Counted from the stretch's first letter, positions 52,667 to 60,830 are shown. The stretch: 64,000 nt of DNA from Methylobacterium sp. CB376 (GCF_029714205.1 NZ_CP121648.1:3180001-3244000); one strand, 5' to 3'. Made by a program: numbers and translations. Notes: generated from the letters alone by a model not told the origin.

Positions 52667-52929
52667 GCGCCTCCCTCCACCCTCGCCAGCAGGATGGCGG
52701 TGCGCACCGCCATCCGTCGCTGCGCCTCGAGGGCGTTGGTCAGGGCCAGCACCTCCCGGGCGTAGGCGTTCGCCGGGATCACCGCCGCGAGGTCCACGGC
52801 GACGCCTTCGGCGATCAGGCGCAGCCCCGGCGTGGGGCCGTCGAGGGAGGCGGCGACTGCGGATTTCACCTGCTCGTCCGTGACGGCCTTGAGCTTGAAC
52901 AACTCGCCGATCGTGGGTCTGTCTGGCAT
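52663..52929 (-). CDS. Small uncharacterised protein with a paralogue at 62.5 kb
   Basis: The product has 88 residues. The central block LKAVTDEQVKSAVAASLDGP, followed by TPGLRLIAEGVAVDLAAVIP, recurs in a fragment at 62460-62758 (LKAVTDEQLDAAMREYLDDP, TPGMRLIAKGVAIDIAAAVA). That shows a conserved family within this genome. It is predicted to be a small helical protein of unknown role. It is translationally coupled to the downstream 65-residue gene. Confidence 0.6.
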   Translation of the reverse strand: MPDRPTIGELFKLKAVTDEQVKSAVAASLDGPTPGLRLIAEGVAVDLAAVIPANAYAREVLALTNALEAQRRMAVRTAILLARVEGGA

Positions 52930-52932
52930 CGC

Positions 52933-53364
52933 GCCGCCTCTCCGTCCAGGGGCATGGCCCGCGGAAGAGATCGCCCGCCGCCTTGCGGCTGAACAGGGCG
53001 AACCGGCGCCGCCGCTCCGGCCGGTCGTGCAGCATGTGCCAGTGCTGGCAGGAGGCGGCGAGGGTGCCGGGCGCGCTGTCGGCCGTGTCGTGGTTGAGGT
53101 GCGCCGTCGCCAGGACCACGCGGGTGAACCGGACGGTGTGGAGCAGGTCCTCCGGGAGCATGCGGCTGCGCAGGATCCGGCCGCGCCCGTCGCGCCGCGT
53201 CTCGGTCGCGGCGTCGAACCAGCGCCCGCCCTGAAGGCGACCCGTTGCAGGTGGGGCCGCCCGCAGCCCTCGCAGCGCCCGCCGGCGCGGCGAAAGCGGA
53301 TCACGTCGGAGAGCCGGGGCCAGTCGATCGGGTCGAAGCCGCGGTGCTCGGGTCGGATCGGCAC
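52933..53364 (-). pseudogene. HNH-like zinc-finger protein, frameshifted
   Basis: The first part (MPIRPEHRGFDPIDWPRLSD, then GGRCEGCGRPHLQRVA) has a CxxC motif. The second part, in another frame from about 53235, reads GGRWFDAATETRRDGRGRIL, then TRVVLATAHLNHDTADSAP and CQHWHMLHDRPERRRR. The combination of CxxC, HLNHD and HDRPE resembles HNH-like proteins, and the join requires an indel. The opening 20 residues recur at the 3' end of the resolvase at 55.7 kb, so part of this gene has been copied. Confidence 0.55.
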
Positions 53365-53417
53365 GGGTGAGATCGGCGCCCTGATCGGCGCAGGCTACGG
53401 CCGAGTTTGAGATCCCG

Positions 53418-53801
53418 CTAGGCCGCCTTCCCGAACTCCCAGACGGTCACGCCGCGGCAGCGCCCGGGCTTGGCCTTCCGCTAGGTCCAGAGGTGTTTTT
53501 TCAGGTACGCCTCCGCCAGCTCGAACACCGGGTAGGAGCACGGCATCATCACGCCGCAGCAGTCGCCCCGGACGATGCCGGCCTGCGGGTGCGCCGAGAA
53601 CAGGGTGAGCGTGTCCCAGCCGAGCCGCGCCGCCTCGGCGCCGAACTCGTCGACGAAGCGGCGGCAGTTCTCCAGGCTGGTGGCCCACTCGTCGGGGCGG
53701 CCCCCCGGGCAGGGCGGCTGGCCGGGCGAGAGGGCGGCGAGGCCGCGGCTCCACGCGGAGACCAGGGCGGCAAGATCGGCGATCGGGTTGGCGGTCAGCA
53801 T
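53418..53801 (-). pseudogene. Small conserved protein cut by a nonsense codon
   Basis: The frame from the ATG at 53801 (MLTANPIADLAALVSAWSRG) runs to an in-frame TAG at 53481-53483 (KKHLWT then stop). It continues open for 20 more residues (RKAKPGRCRGVTVWEFGKAA) to a second TAG at 53418-53420. The trailing segment reads like the natural C-terminus, so a point mutation probably shortened the protein from about 127 to 106 residues. The 106-residue form may still be made. Confidence 0.55.
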
Positions 53802-54053
53802 GGCGGCCCGGCACGGCCCGGGGGTGTCGGGGAGCTTGCCGCCTCGCCTCCGGCAATGCGCCCGCGCCGGTGCAGGATGCGCCTTAACAGCCGCTTCCGA
53901 CCCTCGGCGGCCCTTCATGCGGCCAAGCTGATTGAGTTCAGACCCTCAGAGCAATGGCCGAGTCTCAATGGATCAAGCGGTGCACGAGAAAAGCGCAAAT
54001 AGTGGGACAGCAGCGCTCATTTCCAGGATCGCATTGAGGCAAAGGAGATGACT

Positions 54054-54272
54054 ATGGGTTATCTGAAACTTGCAGGATTGTCTATTGCTGCGGCGCTTGT
54101 GCTTGGACTGGGGAGCGGAGCAAAGGCGACTCCACTCAGCAGTTCTTCGGCCGGAGTTGCAGCATGTGAGGTGTCCGACGGATTGGTCATCAAGGCACTG
54201 ACCAGGGCCGGAGTTGCGCATCGGTCGGCTCGAAGGACGGCCCGGCGTGTTAACCGCCGCCACGGCTACTAG
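54054..54272 (+). CDS. Small secreted protein with one cysteine and basic tail
   Basis: The product has 72 residues from the ATG at 54054, which has AAGGAG at good spacing (an ATG at 54048 is too close). A signal peptide is clear (residues 1-27, GLGSGAKA). The mature part is short, with one Cys (AACEVSDG) and an Arg-rich end (RRTARRVNRRHGY). It is probably a secreted or envelope peptide. No family is recognised. The local composition is AT-richer than the flanks. Confidence 0.55.
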   Translation: MGYLKLAGLSIAAALVLGLGSGAKATPLSSSSAGVAACEVSDGLVIKALTRAGVAHRSARRTARRVNRRHGY

Positions 54273-54416
54273 CTGCTGGCTCAATCGCGCGCGAGGGCAG
54301 CCCATTTGCATAACTCCCACTCTAGAACGTGAGAGGCTGTCCCAGCGAGTGCCACAGGGGGACGGATTTTTCGTCTCCATTACGGGGATGTCGCGTTAGC
54401 AATAAGGGAGATGACC

Positions 54417-54935
54417 ATGAAAGCGCCTTTGCTTACCCTATCACTCCTGGCTTTCCTGGCCAGCGCGGCCGTTCCGATACTTACCAGTGTCTACGCTGGT
54501 CCCGCCGAGGACGTGCAGGCCGCCATGCAGCGCCTGAAGTCGAAGGCCGCTACCCTCGGAGCCCCGAGCGCAAAGGGCGAGGACACCGTCGCCGGGAAGA
54601 CCGTTCCGGTTCTCTATTTCGGACAGACGAAAGTGAACGGTGACTTCACTCTCGTCGATAGCGTGCAGAAGGAGGTGGGTGGAACCGAAACATTGTTCGT
54701 CAAGAGCGGTGGTGAATTCGTCCGCGTCTCAACGAATGTGAAGAAGGATGACGGATCGCGCGCCGTTGGGACCATTCTGGATCCGAAGGGCAAGGCCATC
54801 GCGGCGATCAACAAGGGCGAAGCCTATTTCGGAGAGGCCGATATTCTTGGCCACCCCTACATCACCGGCTACGAACCGATCCGTGATGCAAGCAGCGGCA
54901 TTATCGGGATCTATTACGTGGGATATCCGAAATAG
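54417..54935 (+). CDS. Periplasmic stand-alone Cache-domain protein
   Basis: The product has 172 residues from the ATG at 54417, with GGGAG upstream. A signal peptide (residues 1-28) precedes a single Cache domain of the type seen in chemoreceptors. Key segments are VPVLYFGQTKVNGDFTLVDS, GGTETLFVKSGGEFVRVSTN, GTILDPKGKAIAAINKGEAY and ITGYEPIRDASSGIIGIYYV. In full-length receptors this fold binds small organic ligands. Here no signalling domain follows, so it may act as a free binding protein or partner of a separate receptor. Confidence 0.75.
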   Translation: MKAPLLTLSLLAFLASAAVPILTSVYAGPAEDVQAAMQRLKSKAATLGAPSAKGEDTVAGKTVPVLYFGQTKVNGDFTLVDSVQKEVGGTETLFVKSGGEFVRVSTNVKKDDGSRAVGTILDPKGKAIAAINKGEAYFGEADILGHPYITGYEPIRDASSGIIGIYYVGYPK

Positions 54936-55452
54936 TGAGGCTTGGCCGCGGGAGGGGCTTGGCAAGAAGGCCGCGATGCGGCGAAGCGTTTCAATAGGAC
55001 GTGCCGGTATGGAGCAATCCGGATCCGCCAAGCCCCCTCAACGGATAACGCAGCATTTTAGAACATCTCACCCTTTGAGGCCCCAGGATCTGAACTCAAT
55101 CAACTTGATCATTACAACGGCTGCTTTCCACCCATAGCGGCCGGTTCGTGTGGTACGATTTGGGTATACCCCTGGAGAACCAGCCCGGAGCCGGTTCACC
55201 AAGCCCCGATTCACCATCCAAAGGAAACCGCCGATCAGGAGACCGTCTGCAGCGAACTGATCAGCCCACCCGTGTACCTGAGGGCCTACTCTGCGCCTCC
55301 ACGGACGAGCAGGACGCGCAGCGCGCCCGTGCACAGCTCGAACCTTCGCTGGGCCGGCCATCCTCATCCTCTCGATGTGTGCTTTCGTACGGCAAGATAG
55401 CCTTATGCCCTCTACACCGTGGAGCGACAGCCCGCCCTAATGGAGACGGCAC
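54936..55452. other. Remnant-bearing gap with a short inverted repeat
   Basis: This is 517 bp without an intact gene. Near 55272-55345 lies the N-terminal scrap of a serine recombinase (listed separately). At 55089-55109 TGAACTCAATCAACTTGATC is the inverted partner of AAGCTGATTGAGTTCAGA at about 53925-53942. Those two sites bracket the small secreted protein and Cache genes. Confidence 0.5.
55272..55345 (+). pseudogene. Serine recombinase N-terminal scrap
   Basis: GTG TAC CTG AGG GCC encodes VYLRA, and after about eight extra bases the sequence continues STDEQDAQRARAQLEP. Together these resemble the start of a resolvase (VYLRASTDEQ...), whose catalytic serine lies in the AST segment. The rest of the gene is missing and the insertion breaks the frame. 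Confidence 0.55.
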
Positions 55453-55686
55453 ATGCAAGCCCAGCTCAGAGGGAAGATTAGCGACTCCTCCGAACTGCGT
55501 CTTGATGAACTGGACGCTGCTTCTGGCGGCGAAACAAAAATGGTGACCGATTTTCAATTCAAAGTTTTCGGAGTAGACATATTTGGAGGCCACTACGAGT
55601 CTGGCGGCAAGACAACAGGAACCTATTCTGGGTATTGTGTTGGATCGAGCTGCACCGCGACAAGCAACTTTACCCGTCCATCATGA
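55453..55686 (+). CDS. Small double-glycine-leader peptide
   Basis: The product has 77 residues with a GGAG site before the ATG. The N-terminal SELRLDELDAASGG fits the leader pattern of double-glycine peptides (LxxxELxxxxGG). The core is rich in Gly, Ser and Thr with aromatic residues (FQFKVFGVDIFGG) and two cysteines (YCVGSSCTA). That would allow a disulfide or a heterocycle. It is unrelated in core sequence to the two peptides at 16.4-16.9 kb. No processing enzyme is nearby. It ends 17 bases inside the convergent resolvase frame. Confidence 0.5.
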   Translation: MQAQLRGKISDSSELRLDELDAASGGETKMVTDFQFKVFGVDIFGGHYESGGKTTGTYSGYCVGSSCTATSNFTRPS

Positions 55687-56395
55687 ACTGCCTCCTGCAA
55701 TGCCGGACTGCGATTAGCCTCGGAGCCGGCCTGCCGGAAGCGATCACGGTCGAGAGTTGGGGCCGGTCGATCGGGTCGAAGCCGCGGGGCTCGCGCCGGA
55801 TCGGCATCTCCCAACTCTCCCCCGCAACCTGGTTGCGTGCCCGCGCCTGCGGAAAGTCCTGGTAGAAGGTCATCCGGCTCACCCCCAGCCGCTTGGCGAT
55901 CGCCGCCACCGAGATGGTGCCCGAGGCCCGCAGCGCCCGCCCGACCTCGAAGTCCCCCTCGGACGGGGCCTTGAGCCTCCCGCCCTTGCGGCCGCGGGCG
56001 AGGGCAGCCCTGTGCCCCTCCAGGGTCCGCTCGCGGCTGAGGGCGAGGAAGTACTCGGCCATGGCGCCGTGCACCTGGCGGGCGAAGCGGCCGTGGGCGG
56101 TGTCGCTGTCGAACTGCTCGGTGAGGGAGCGGAAGTGGACCTCCTGCCGGCGCAGGCCGTCGATGGTGGGCATCGTCTCGACCAGGGAGCGACCGAGGCG
56201 GTCGAGCTTCCAGATTACGCGCACGTCGTCGGGACGGAGATAAGGCGAGGGCGGCCTCGAACTCGGGTCGCTTGGTGCCGCCGTGCCGGACTTCTTCTCC
56301 TCGAAGACGCGCTGGCCTCCGGCGCGGGCGAGGGCATCGCGCTGGAGGTCGAGGTTCTGGTCGTGGGTTGAGACGCGGGCGTATCCGACGAGCAT
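55670..56395 (-). CDS. Serine recombinase (resolvase/invertase family)
   Basis: The product has 241 residues. The catalytic Ser10 is in YARVSTHDQNLDLQ. Further family blocks are VIWKLDRLGRSLVETM, FRSLTEQFDSDTAHGRF and the C-terminal helix-turn-helix AAIAKRLGVSRMTFYQDFPQ. Around residues 38-53 the sequence is out of register: two nearby compensating indels (an extra T near 56240) replace the usual GTKRPEFEAALA with unrelated residues, so activity is doubtful. The C-terminal 45 residues (MPIRREPRGFDPIDRPQLS) come from another gene copied from the 53.3-kb region. Confidence 0.75.
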   Translation of the reverse strand: MLVGYARVSTHDQNLDLQRDALARAGGQRVFEEKKSGTAAPSDPSSRPPSPYLRPDDVRVIWKLDRLGRSLVETMPTIDGLRRQEVHFRSLTEQFDSDTAHGRFARQVHGAMAEYFLALSRERTLEGHRAALARGRKGGRLKAPSEGDFEVGRALRASGTISVAAIAKRLGVSRMTFYQDFPQARARNQVAGESWEMPIRREPRGFDPIDRPQLSTVIASGRPAPRLIAVRHCRRQFMMDG

Positions 56396-56739
56396 GTCAG
56401 GATGGTCTCGCGGGAGGGTATTGCCGACAGTCGTTTTGTTTACACACCGGTTCGCGATTGAGTTCAGGCGTGTCTCGCTTGGGTCCCGATAAGGGCCTGA
56501 TGGGGTGCTGAGTGCCGCCTGACGTTCGGCGCCGGCCACAGTTGGTGTTTCACGCCAATGTCTCGCTTGAGCACGCCGTTGCGTGACACGAGACCCTGAG
56601 GGTGGCGGCCGGGCCATGGGAGCGCCGGTCGCTTCGGAGCCCAGCCGCCTGCCGTACCATCCCGCAACCGGGAGAAGAAGCCGCGGCGGCACGACCAGTC
56701 TCAGCTACCGCACGACTGCGGCGAAGGAAGAGCGCCGGC

Positions 56740-56954
56740 ACGAGCGAGATCCCGGCCGGCGCGAAGTTCAGTTTCCGTCCCCTGTCAGCGTCCTCGCGAG
56801 CCCTGGCGTGCTCGATACCGGCGCGCTGGGCCTGCTCGGCGGCAACGGCCTGGGCCTGGACAGTCGCCGCCATAAAGCCGATCAGCGCGTCCCTAACGGC
56901 CTGCTGTTTCGGATCCGTAGTGGCGCCGTCCAAAGTCAAACAATTGGCGACCAC
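56740..56954 (-). pseudogene. Serine recombinase C-terminal fragment
   Basis: ANCLTLDGATTDPKQQAVRD, FMAATVQAQAVAAEQAQRAG and EHARAREDADRGRKLNF match the segment after the catalytic domain of Pin-type recombinases. The frame then loses similarity and runs on without a domain. The first half is absent. It lies in the 942-bp stretch 56396-57337 together with repeat copy 4, and no other gene was recognised there. Confidence 0.5.
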
Positions 56955-57097
56955 GAGGACGATGACGCCTCAGCGCGTGAGCCCGCGGACCTCCCGCAGA
57001 CGTCCCTAGAGTAGCAGCTGATTCGATTGACCTACCTCATATGCAGCGTGTCGCCCCGGCGCAGGAGTTCGAGCAGCCTGGGTCTTAAATTTGGAGA

Positions 57098-57206
57098 TGA
57101 TCCGGGATCCGCTTGATCGAAGCGGATCCCGGATCACAAGCCTGCGCGGCGCCTGAGCGACGCCGACATCCGCATTGCGAAGCAATCAACCGGATGTCGA
57201 ATGAGA
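57098..57206 (+). repeat. Double-hairpin palindromic repeat, copy 4
   Basis: It has the same 17-bp left stem as copy 1 (TGATCCGGGATCCGCTT, loop, complement), the core GCGGCGCCTGAGCGACGCC and a right hairpin with arms GACATCCGCA and CAACCGGATGTC. The right half matches copy 2 rather than copies 1 and 3. It sits 130 bases beyond the 3' end of the methyltransferase operon. Confidence 0.85.
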
Positions 57207-57337
57207 TCCGTATAAGTCAACGTTCGTAAGCCGAAAGTACCTCATACAGGCGGGTTTTCGCTGTCTTGCCAAGAGTTCGTATGGGAATGCCCATGCAGAC
57301 ACAACTGGTGCATTGAGTGCACCTTAAGGCGGATCGA

Positions 57338-58273
57338 TCATGCGATTGCGGGCTTGCGCGCCACCAGCAGCAGTGATGCACCCTCATCATCGGGGCGGAA
57401 CGGCTCCGGCTTGAGCTTCCGCATCACGAACCCACCCATGAAGCCGATCAGCGCGGAGGCGTGCCACGCCCAGGAGTGCCGATAATGAACCTGGCGGCAT
57501 TTCACCGGTGAGCAGCGCTCCATCCAGTACACGATCGCATCCACGTCGCTCCAGGGCGCGATCTCGACCGCGGCGCTGACCAGACCGGCGCGGGCTGCGA
57601 CCGCCTCAAGCGCCGCCTTTGTCCACCACGTGAGGTGATGCGGCACCGCGTTGATCAGGTAGTTCGGGATCCGGGTGTGCGCCGCCGGCACGTGCGGCAC
57701 TCCGACGATCACGGTGCCACCTGGTCGCACCGCCCGCATCATCGCCTCTACCATCGCCACCGGCTGCTCGACGTGCTCTAGCACCTGGAAAGCGGTGACC
57801 ACGTCGTAGTGGCCGGCATGCGTCCGCAGGTGGTCGTCCAAGTTCTCGATCCGGGCCCAGGACGCGCCGGGCTCGCCGGAGAAGTGCGGGTCCAGACCCG
57901 TGTAGTCGGCGTGGCGCACCTCGTGGCGGAACGCGCCGAAGCCGCAGCCAACATCAAGCACCCGGTTGCCCGCCGCAACGTGGCGGGCGGCCAGTCGGAA
58001 CTCGGCCCGCGGGTGTCCTTCGCGCGGGTAGTGGCGGATATTCAGACGGCTGTAGAGGGTCGTGTAGAAGCCGGCATCCCCCTGCCGCATGGGGTCGAAG
58101 AAGTAGAGGCCGGTCGGCGACTCCCACAGGCCGAAGCGCGTTACGCCGCGGAAGCTCGGGCGCACATCGACCCGCAGCGTGTAGCGCCAGAGGTCCGCGA
58201 GCAGGCGCGCGCTCACCCACTGCACGAGGCGGACCGCTGGTTCGCCCGTGACGGGACAGGGTGGGGTCGTCAT
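57338..58273 (-). CDS. SAM-dependent methyltransferase (second of a paralogous pair)
   Basis: The product has 311 residues. The N-terminal CPVTGEPAVRLVQWVSARLL is shared with its neighbour. The class I methyltransferase core shows motif I VLDVGCGFGAF, the acidic GLDPHFSG, and FQVLEHVEQPVAMVEAM plus PGGTVIVGVPHVPAAHTRIP. Such proteins methylate glycolipid, polysaccharide or small-molecule acceptors. The ATG overlaps the stop of the paralogue (58270-58273). It shares the GxPHVP...NYLINAVPHHLTWW block with the paralogue, suggesting related substrates. Confidence 0.88.
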   Translation of the reverse strand: MTTPPCPVTGEPAVRLVQWVSARLLADLWRYTLRVDVRPSFRGVTRFGLWESPTGLYFFDPMRQGDAGFYTTLYSRLNIRHYPREGHPRAEFRLAARHVAAGNRVLDVGCGFGAFRHEVRHADYTGLDPHFSGEPGASWARIENLDDHLRTHAGHYDVVTAFQVLEHVEQPVAMVEAMMRAVRPGGTVIVGVPHVPAAHTRIPNYLINAVPHHLTWWTKAALEAVAARAGLVSAAVEIAPWSDVDAIVYWMERCSPVKCRQVHYRHSWAWHASALIGFMGGFVMRKLKPEPFRPDDEGASLLLVARKPAIA

Positions 58274-59223
58274 GGGGTGTCCTGCAAGTCAGTGGAGAGG
58301 TCAACGGTGCGCCGAGCGACTAGCAGCAGGGCGACGCCCTCGTCCGTTCCCGGCTTTGGTAGGGGTAGGAAGGACGCCGCGACGACTCCGCCAAGCGCTC
58401 CGACCAGGGCCGCAGCGTACCAGGACCAAGCGTGGCGGTAGTAGTGCGCGCGGCAGCGCACGGGCGAGAGGCGCGCCATCCAGTGCACGAAGACATCGCC
58501 ACGAGACCATGCGGATTCCCGCACGATGGCGTCGGTCAGTCCGACGCGGCGGGCGAGCGCCACCAAAGCCGGCTTGGTCCACCATGTCAGGTGGTGGGGC
58601 ACGGCGTTGGTGAGCCAGTTCGGAATGCCGGTCTGCGCCGAGGGGACGTGCGGCACGCCGGCAATGACGAGGCCGCCCGGCCGCGCGGCCCGCGCCATCT
58701 CAGCCATGAGGCTGACCGGGTCGGTCACGTGCTCCAACACCTGGAAGGCACAGACGACGTCGTAGCTCCCCGCGTGCCTCACGAGATGGTCGCTCAGGAG
58801 CTCTGCCCGTGCCCAGGGACGATCCTCCCCGCCAGCAAAATGCGGGTCGAGCCCGACGTAAGTCGCGTGAGGCACGTGATGCCGGAAGGCCCCGAAACCA
58901 CATCCGACATCAAGCACCCGGTCGGCGGGCCGCACGTAGGCGGCTGCGGTCCGAAACTCGTCGCGATCGGGGTCCCGCAGGTACTGGCGCATGCCACGGC
59001 TCCGGTAGAAGGCCGCGTAAAAGTCCGCGTCGCCCGCCCGCATCGGGTCGAAGAAGTGGAGGCCGGTCGGCGACTCCCACAGGCCAAAGCGCGTCGTGCC
59101 GGAGAAGCTTGAGCGCGGATCAGCCCGGAATAAGAGCCGCCACAGGGCGGTGAGGTGGCGGGCGCTGACCCATTGCACGAGGCGCACGGCGGGCTCACCG
59201 GTGACTGGGCAGGATGGCGGCAT
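58270..59223 (-). CDS. SAM-dependent methyltransferase (first of a paralogous pair)
   Basis: The product has 317 residues and is clearly paralogous to the downstream gene over its full length. Motif I is VLDVGCGFGAF, followed by YVGLDPHFAG and FQVLEHVTDPVSLMAEM. The N-terminal CPVTGEPAVRLVQWVSARHL is a zinc-ribbon-less relative of sugar methyltransferase N-termini. Its start overlaps the stop of the glycosyltransferase (TGATG at 59221-59225), so all three are translationally coupled. The likely role is successive methylation of a glycosylated product. That is inference from gene order. Confidence 0.88.
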   Translation of the reverse strand: MPPSCPVTGEPAVRLVQWVSARHLTALWRLLFRADPRSSFSGTTRFGLWESPTGLHFFDPMRAGDADFYAAFYRSRGMRQYLRDPDRDEFRTAAAYVRPADRVLDVGCGFGAFRHHVPHATYVGLDPHFAGGEDRPWARAELLSDHLVRHAGSYDVVCAFQVLEHVTDPVSLMAEMARAARPGGLVIAGVPHVPSAQTGIPNWLTNAVPHHLTWWTKPALVALARRVGLTDAIVRESAWSRGDVFVHWMARLSPVRCRAHYYRHAWSWYAAALVGALGGVVAASFLPLPKPGTDEGVALLLVARRTVDLSTDLQDTP

Positions 59224-60530
59224 CAGGTCGCCCCCGCGCGCGCGGTGTGCCGCTCGATCAGGTCCGCGGCGGCGCTGACTCCCGGTTCGCGCGCCATCGC
59301 CGTCGCGATCGCCACCACAGCCGCAGAGCGAGTTCCGGCCGCAGCTCGGGCGATCCGCCCGGCGAGGTCCTCCGGTGTCACGCGGCCGAGCGCCACGGGA
59401 GCCTCGCCCGCTCCAACTTCGGCGACGCGGCGACCCCAGTAGAACTGGTCGCCCAGCACCGGCAGCACCACGTTCGGCCGCCCGGCCCGAAGCGCCGCGG
59501 CCGTCGTTCCCGCTCCGCCGTGGTGAACGACCGCGGCGACATGGGGAAAGAGCAAGGCATGGTCGCTCTCCTGGATCGGTAGGATGCGGTTCTCAGCAGT
59601 GTGGTCGTCCGGCATCGGGCCGGCAAGGGCGAGCCTGCCCGACCCCGTGTGAAGGATCGCCCGCCCGCCCCAGAGGTCGAGCGCGCGCCGCACCACCTCG
59701 GTGTTGCGCTTGGCGCCCCAGAGCATGGAGCCGAACCCGATGTAGACCGGCGGAGGTCCGGCATCGAGGAAATGCCGGATCTTCTCGGGCAGCGCTGCTG
59801 CGGGATCCTGCTCCCGGAACCAGAAGCCGGTCTGCGTCGCCGGAACGGGCCAGTCCTTGGCGGGCGGGCTCAGCGCGGCGCTGTAGGCGAGCACCACGGG
59901 TGTTTCGGAAAGGCCGTGCGTGACCGGGTTCGTGAGCAGGTGCAGGTCTCCACCCACGCCGCAGCGCCGCAGCGCCCGCAGCGGGCCGTGCATCAAGGGC
60001 GTGAGCAGGCGAAACACCTCGTAGGAAAGGCGGTTGCCGACTCGCCCGAGGTTACGTCCGCCGAACAGTGAGAGGCTCTCCCGCGTTGTTGGCAACAGGG
60101 GCTGGCACATCACCAGCAAGGATGCGATGCCCCTCGCGCGCGCGATGGCTCCGGCGAAGAACCCAAAGCTGTTGTAAACCACGAGGTCGGCCCGGCCGAC
60201 CTCGTCAAGGGCGCCGAGCATGAGGTCAGTGATTTGCGCCTCGACCCGGCCAGCAAGGGCACGCACATTTCGCAGCAGGCCGGACCGGGGTACGAAATTG
60301 CTGCGAAACAGCTCGTCGAAGGCCGGGTCGCGCAGCACCTCGGCAAAGGGTACTCCCATGGTGACGGGATCAAGACCGAAGCGGCGTACCAGCCCGGCGT
60401 AGTCGCTGGTGGTCAAGATGCGGACGGCGTGACCCCGCGCCTGCAGCTCGCGGCCGAGCACACAGAAGGGCTGTACGTCGCCTCTGGTTCCGAAGCTGAC
60501 GAGGAGCATGCGGCGCGCGGGAACCGACAT
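59223..60530 (-). CDS. Glycosyltransferase, UGT/MGT-like (GT1/GT28 type)
   Basis: The product has 435 residues from the ATG at 60530. The N-terminal MLLVSFGTRGDVQPFCVLGR is the GT-B motif of sterol/macrolide/rhamnolipid-type glycosyltransferases. The acceptor-domain end PPVYIGFGSMLWG and the nucleotide-sugar signature FPHVAAVVHHGGAGTTAAAL lie in the C-terminal half. No membrane span or signal is present. It heads a coupled operon with two methyltransferases, which suggests assembly of a methylated glycoside (for example a glycolipid). The acceptor is unknown. Confidence 0.9.
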   Translation of the reverse strand: MSVPARRMLLVSFGTRGDVQPFCVLGRELQARGHAVRILTTSDYAGLVRRFGLDPVTMGVPFAEVLRDPAFDELFRSNFVPRSGLLRNVRALAGRVEAQITDLMLGALDEVGRADLVVYNSFGFFAGAIARARGIASLLVMCQPLLPTTRESLSLFGGRNLGRVGNRLSYEVFRLLTPLMHGPLRALRRCGVGGDLHLLTNPVTHGLSETPVVLAYSAALSPPAKDWPVPATQTGFWFREQDPAAALPEKIRHFLDAGPPPVYIGFGSMLWGAKRNTEVVRRALDLWGGRAILHTGSGRLALAGPMPDDHTAENRILPIQESDHALLFPHVAAVVHHGGAGTTAAALRAGRPNVVLPVLGDQFYWGRRVAEVGAGEAPVALGRVTPEDLAGRIARAAAGTRSAAVVAIATAMAREPGVSAAADLIERHTARAGAT

Positions 60531-60736
60531 AGCTATCTGCCTCCGCCGCAGCTGCATCGCTGAGGGTGAAGTCGCTGGCTGCCTGCCGGGCAGAGACAAG
60601 CCACGCCTGCCGCTGCAACCTCCCCGGAGGCTTGAGGCGGCGTGAGGAAGTATGCCGCTTCGCGCGTTAGTTTACCCGATTGTGGGTGCGTCGGGCTTGC
60701 AGGCAGTTGAGCCTACCGAATATGGGGACCGCGCTC

Positions 60737-60830
60737 AGAAAAGAAAAAGGCCGCCCTCGCGAGCGGCCCGAAGTCTAGGGAGGAAACGCCCAAGGAGGGC
60801 ACACCCGGCCGCGACGGCATCGCGGTTGGG
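60737..60830 (-). ncRNA. mmgR/suhB (alpha-r8)-like small RNA with terminator
   Basis: On the minus strand the segment CCTCCTTGGGCGTTTCCTCC followed by CTAGACTT matches the conserved core I recall for the mmgR/suhB family of Rhizobiales small RNAs. It is followed by a strong terminator (GGCCGC, loop, GCGGCC then TTTTTCTTTT; hairpin at 60749-60768). A smaller 5' stem (CCGCGA, TGCCG, TCGCGG) lies near 60812-60828. In Sinorhizobium the relative mmgR controls storage-granule formation. The promoter and exact 5' end are not established here. Confidence 0.65.
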
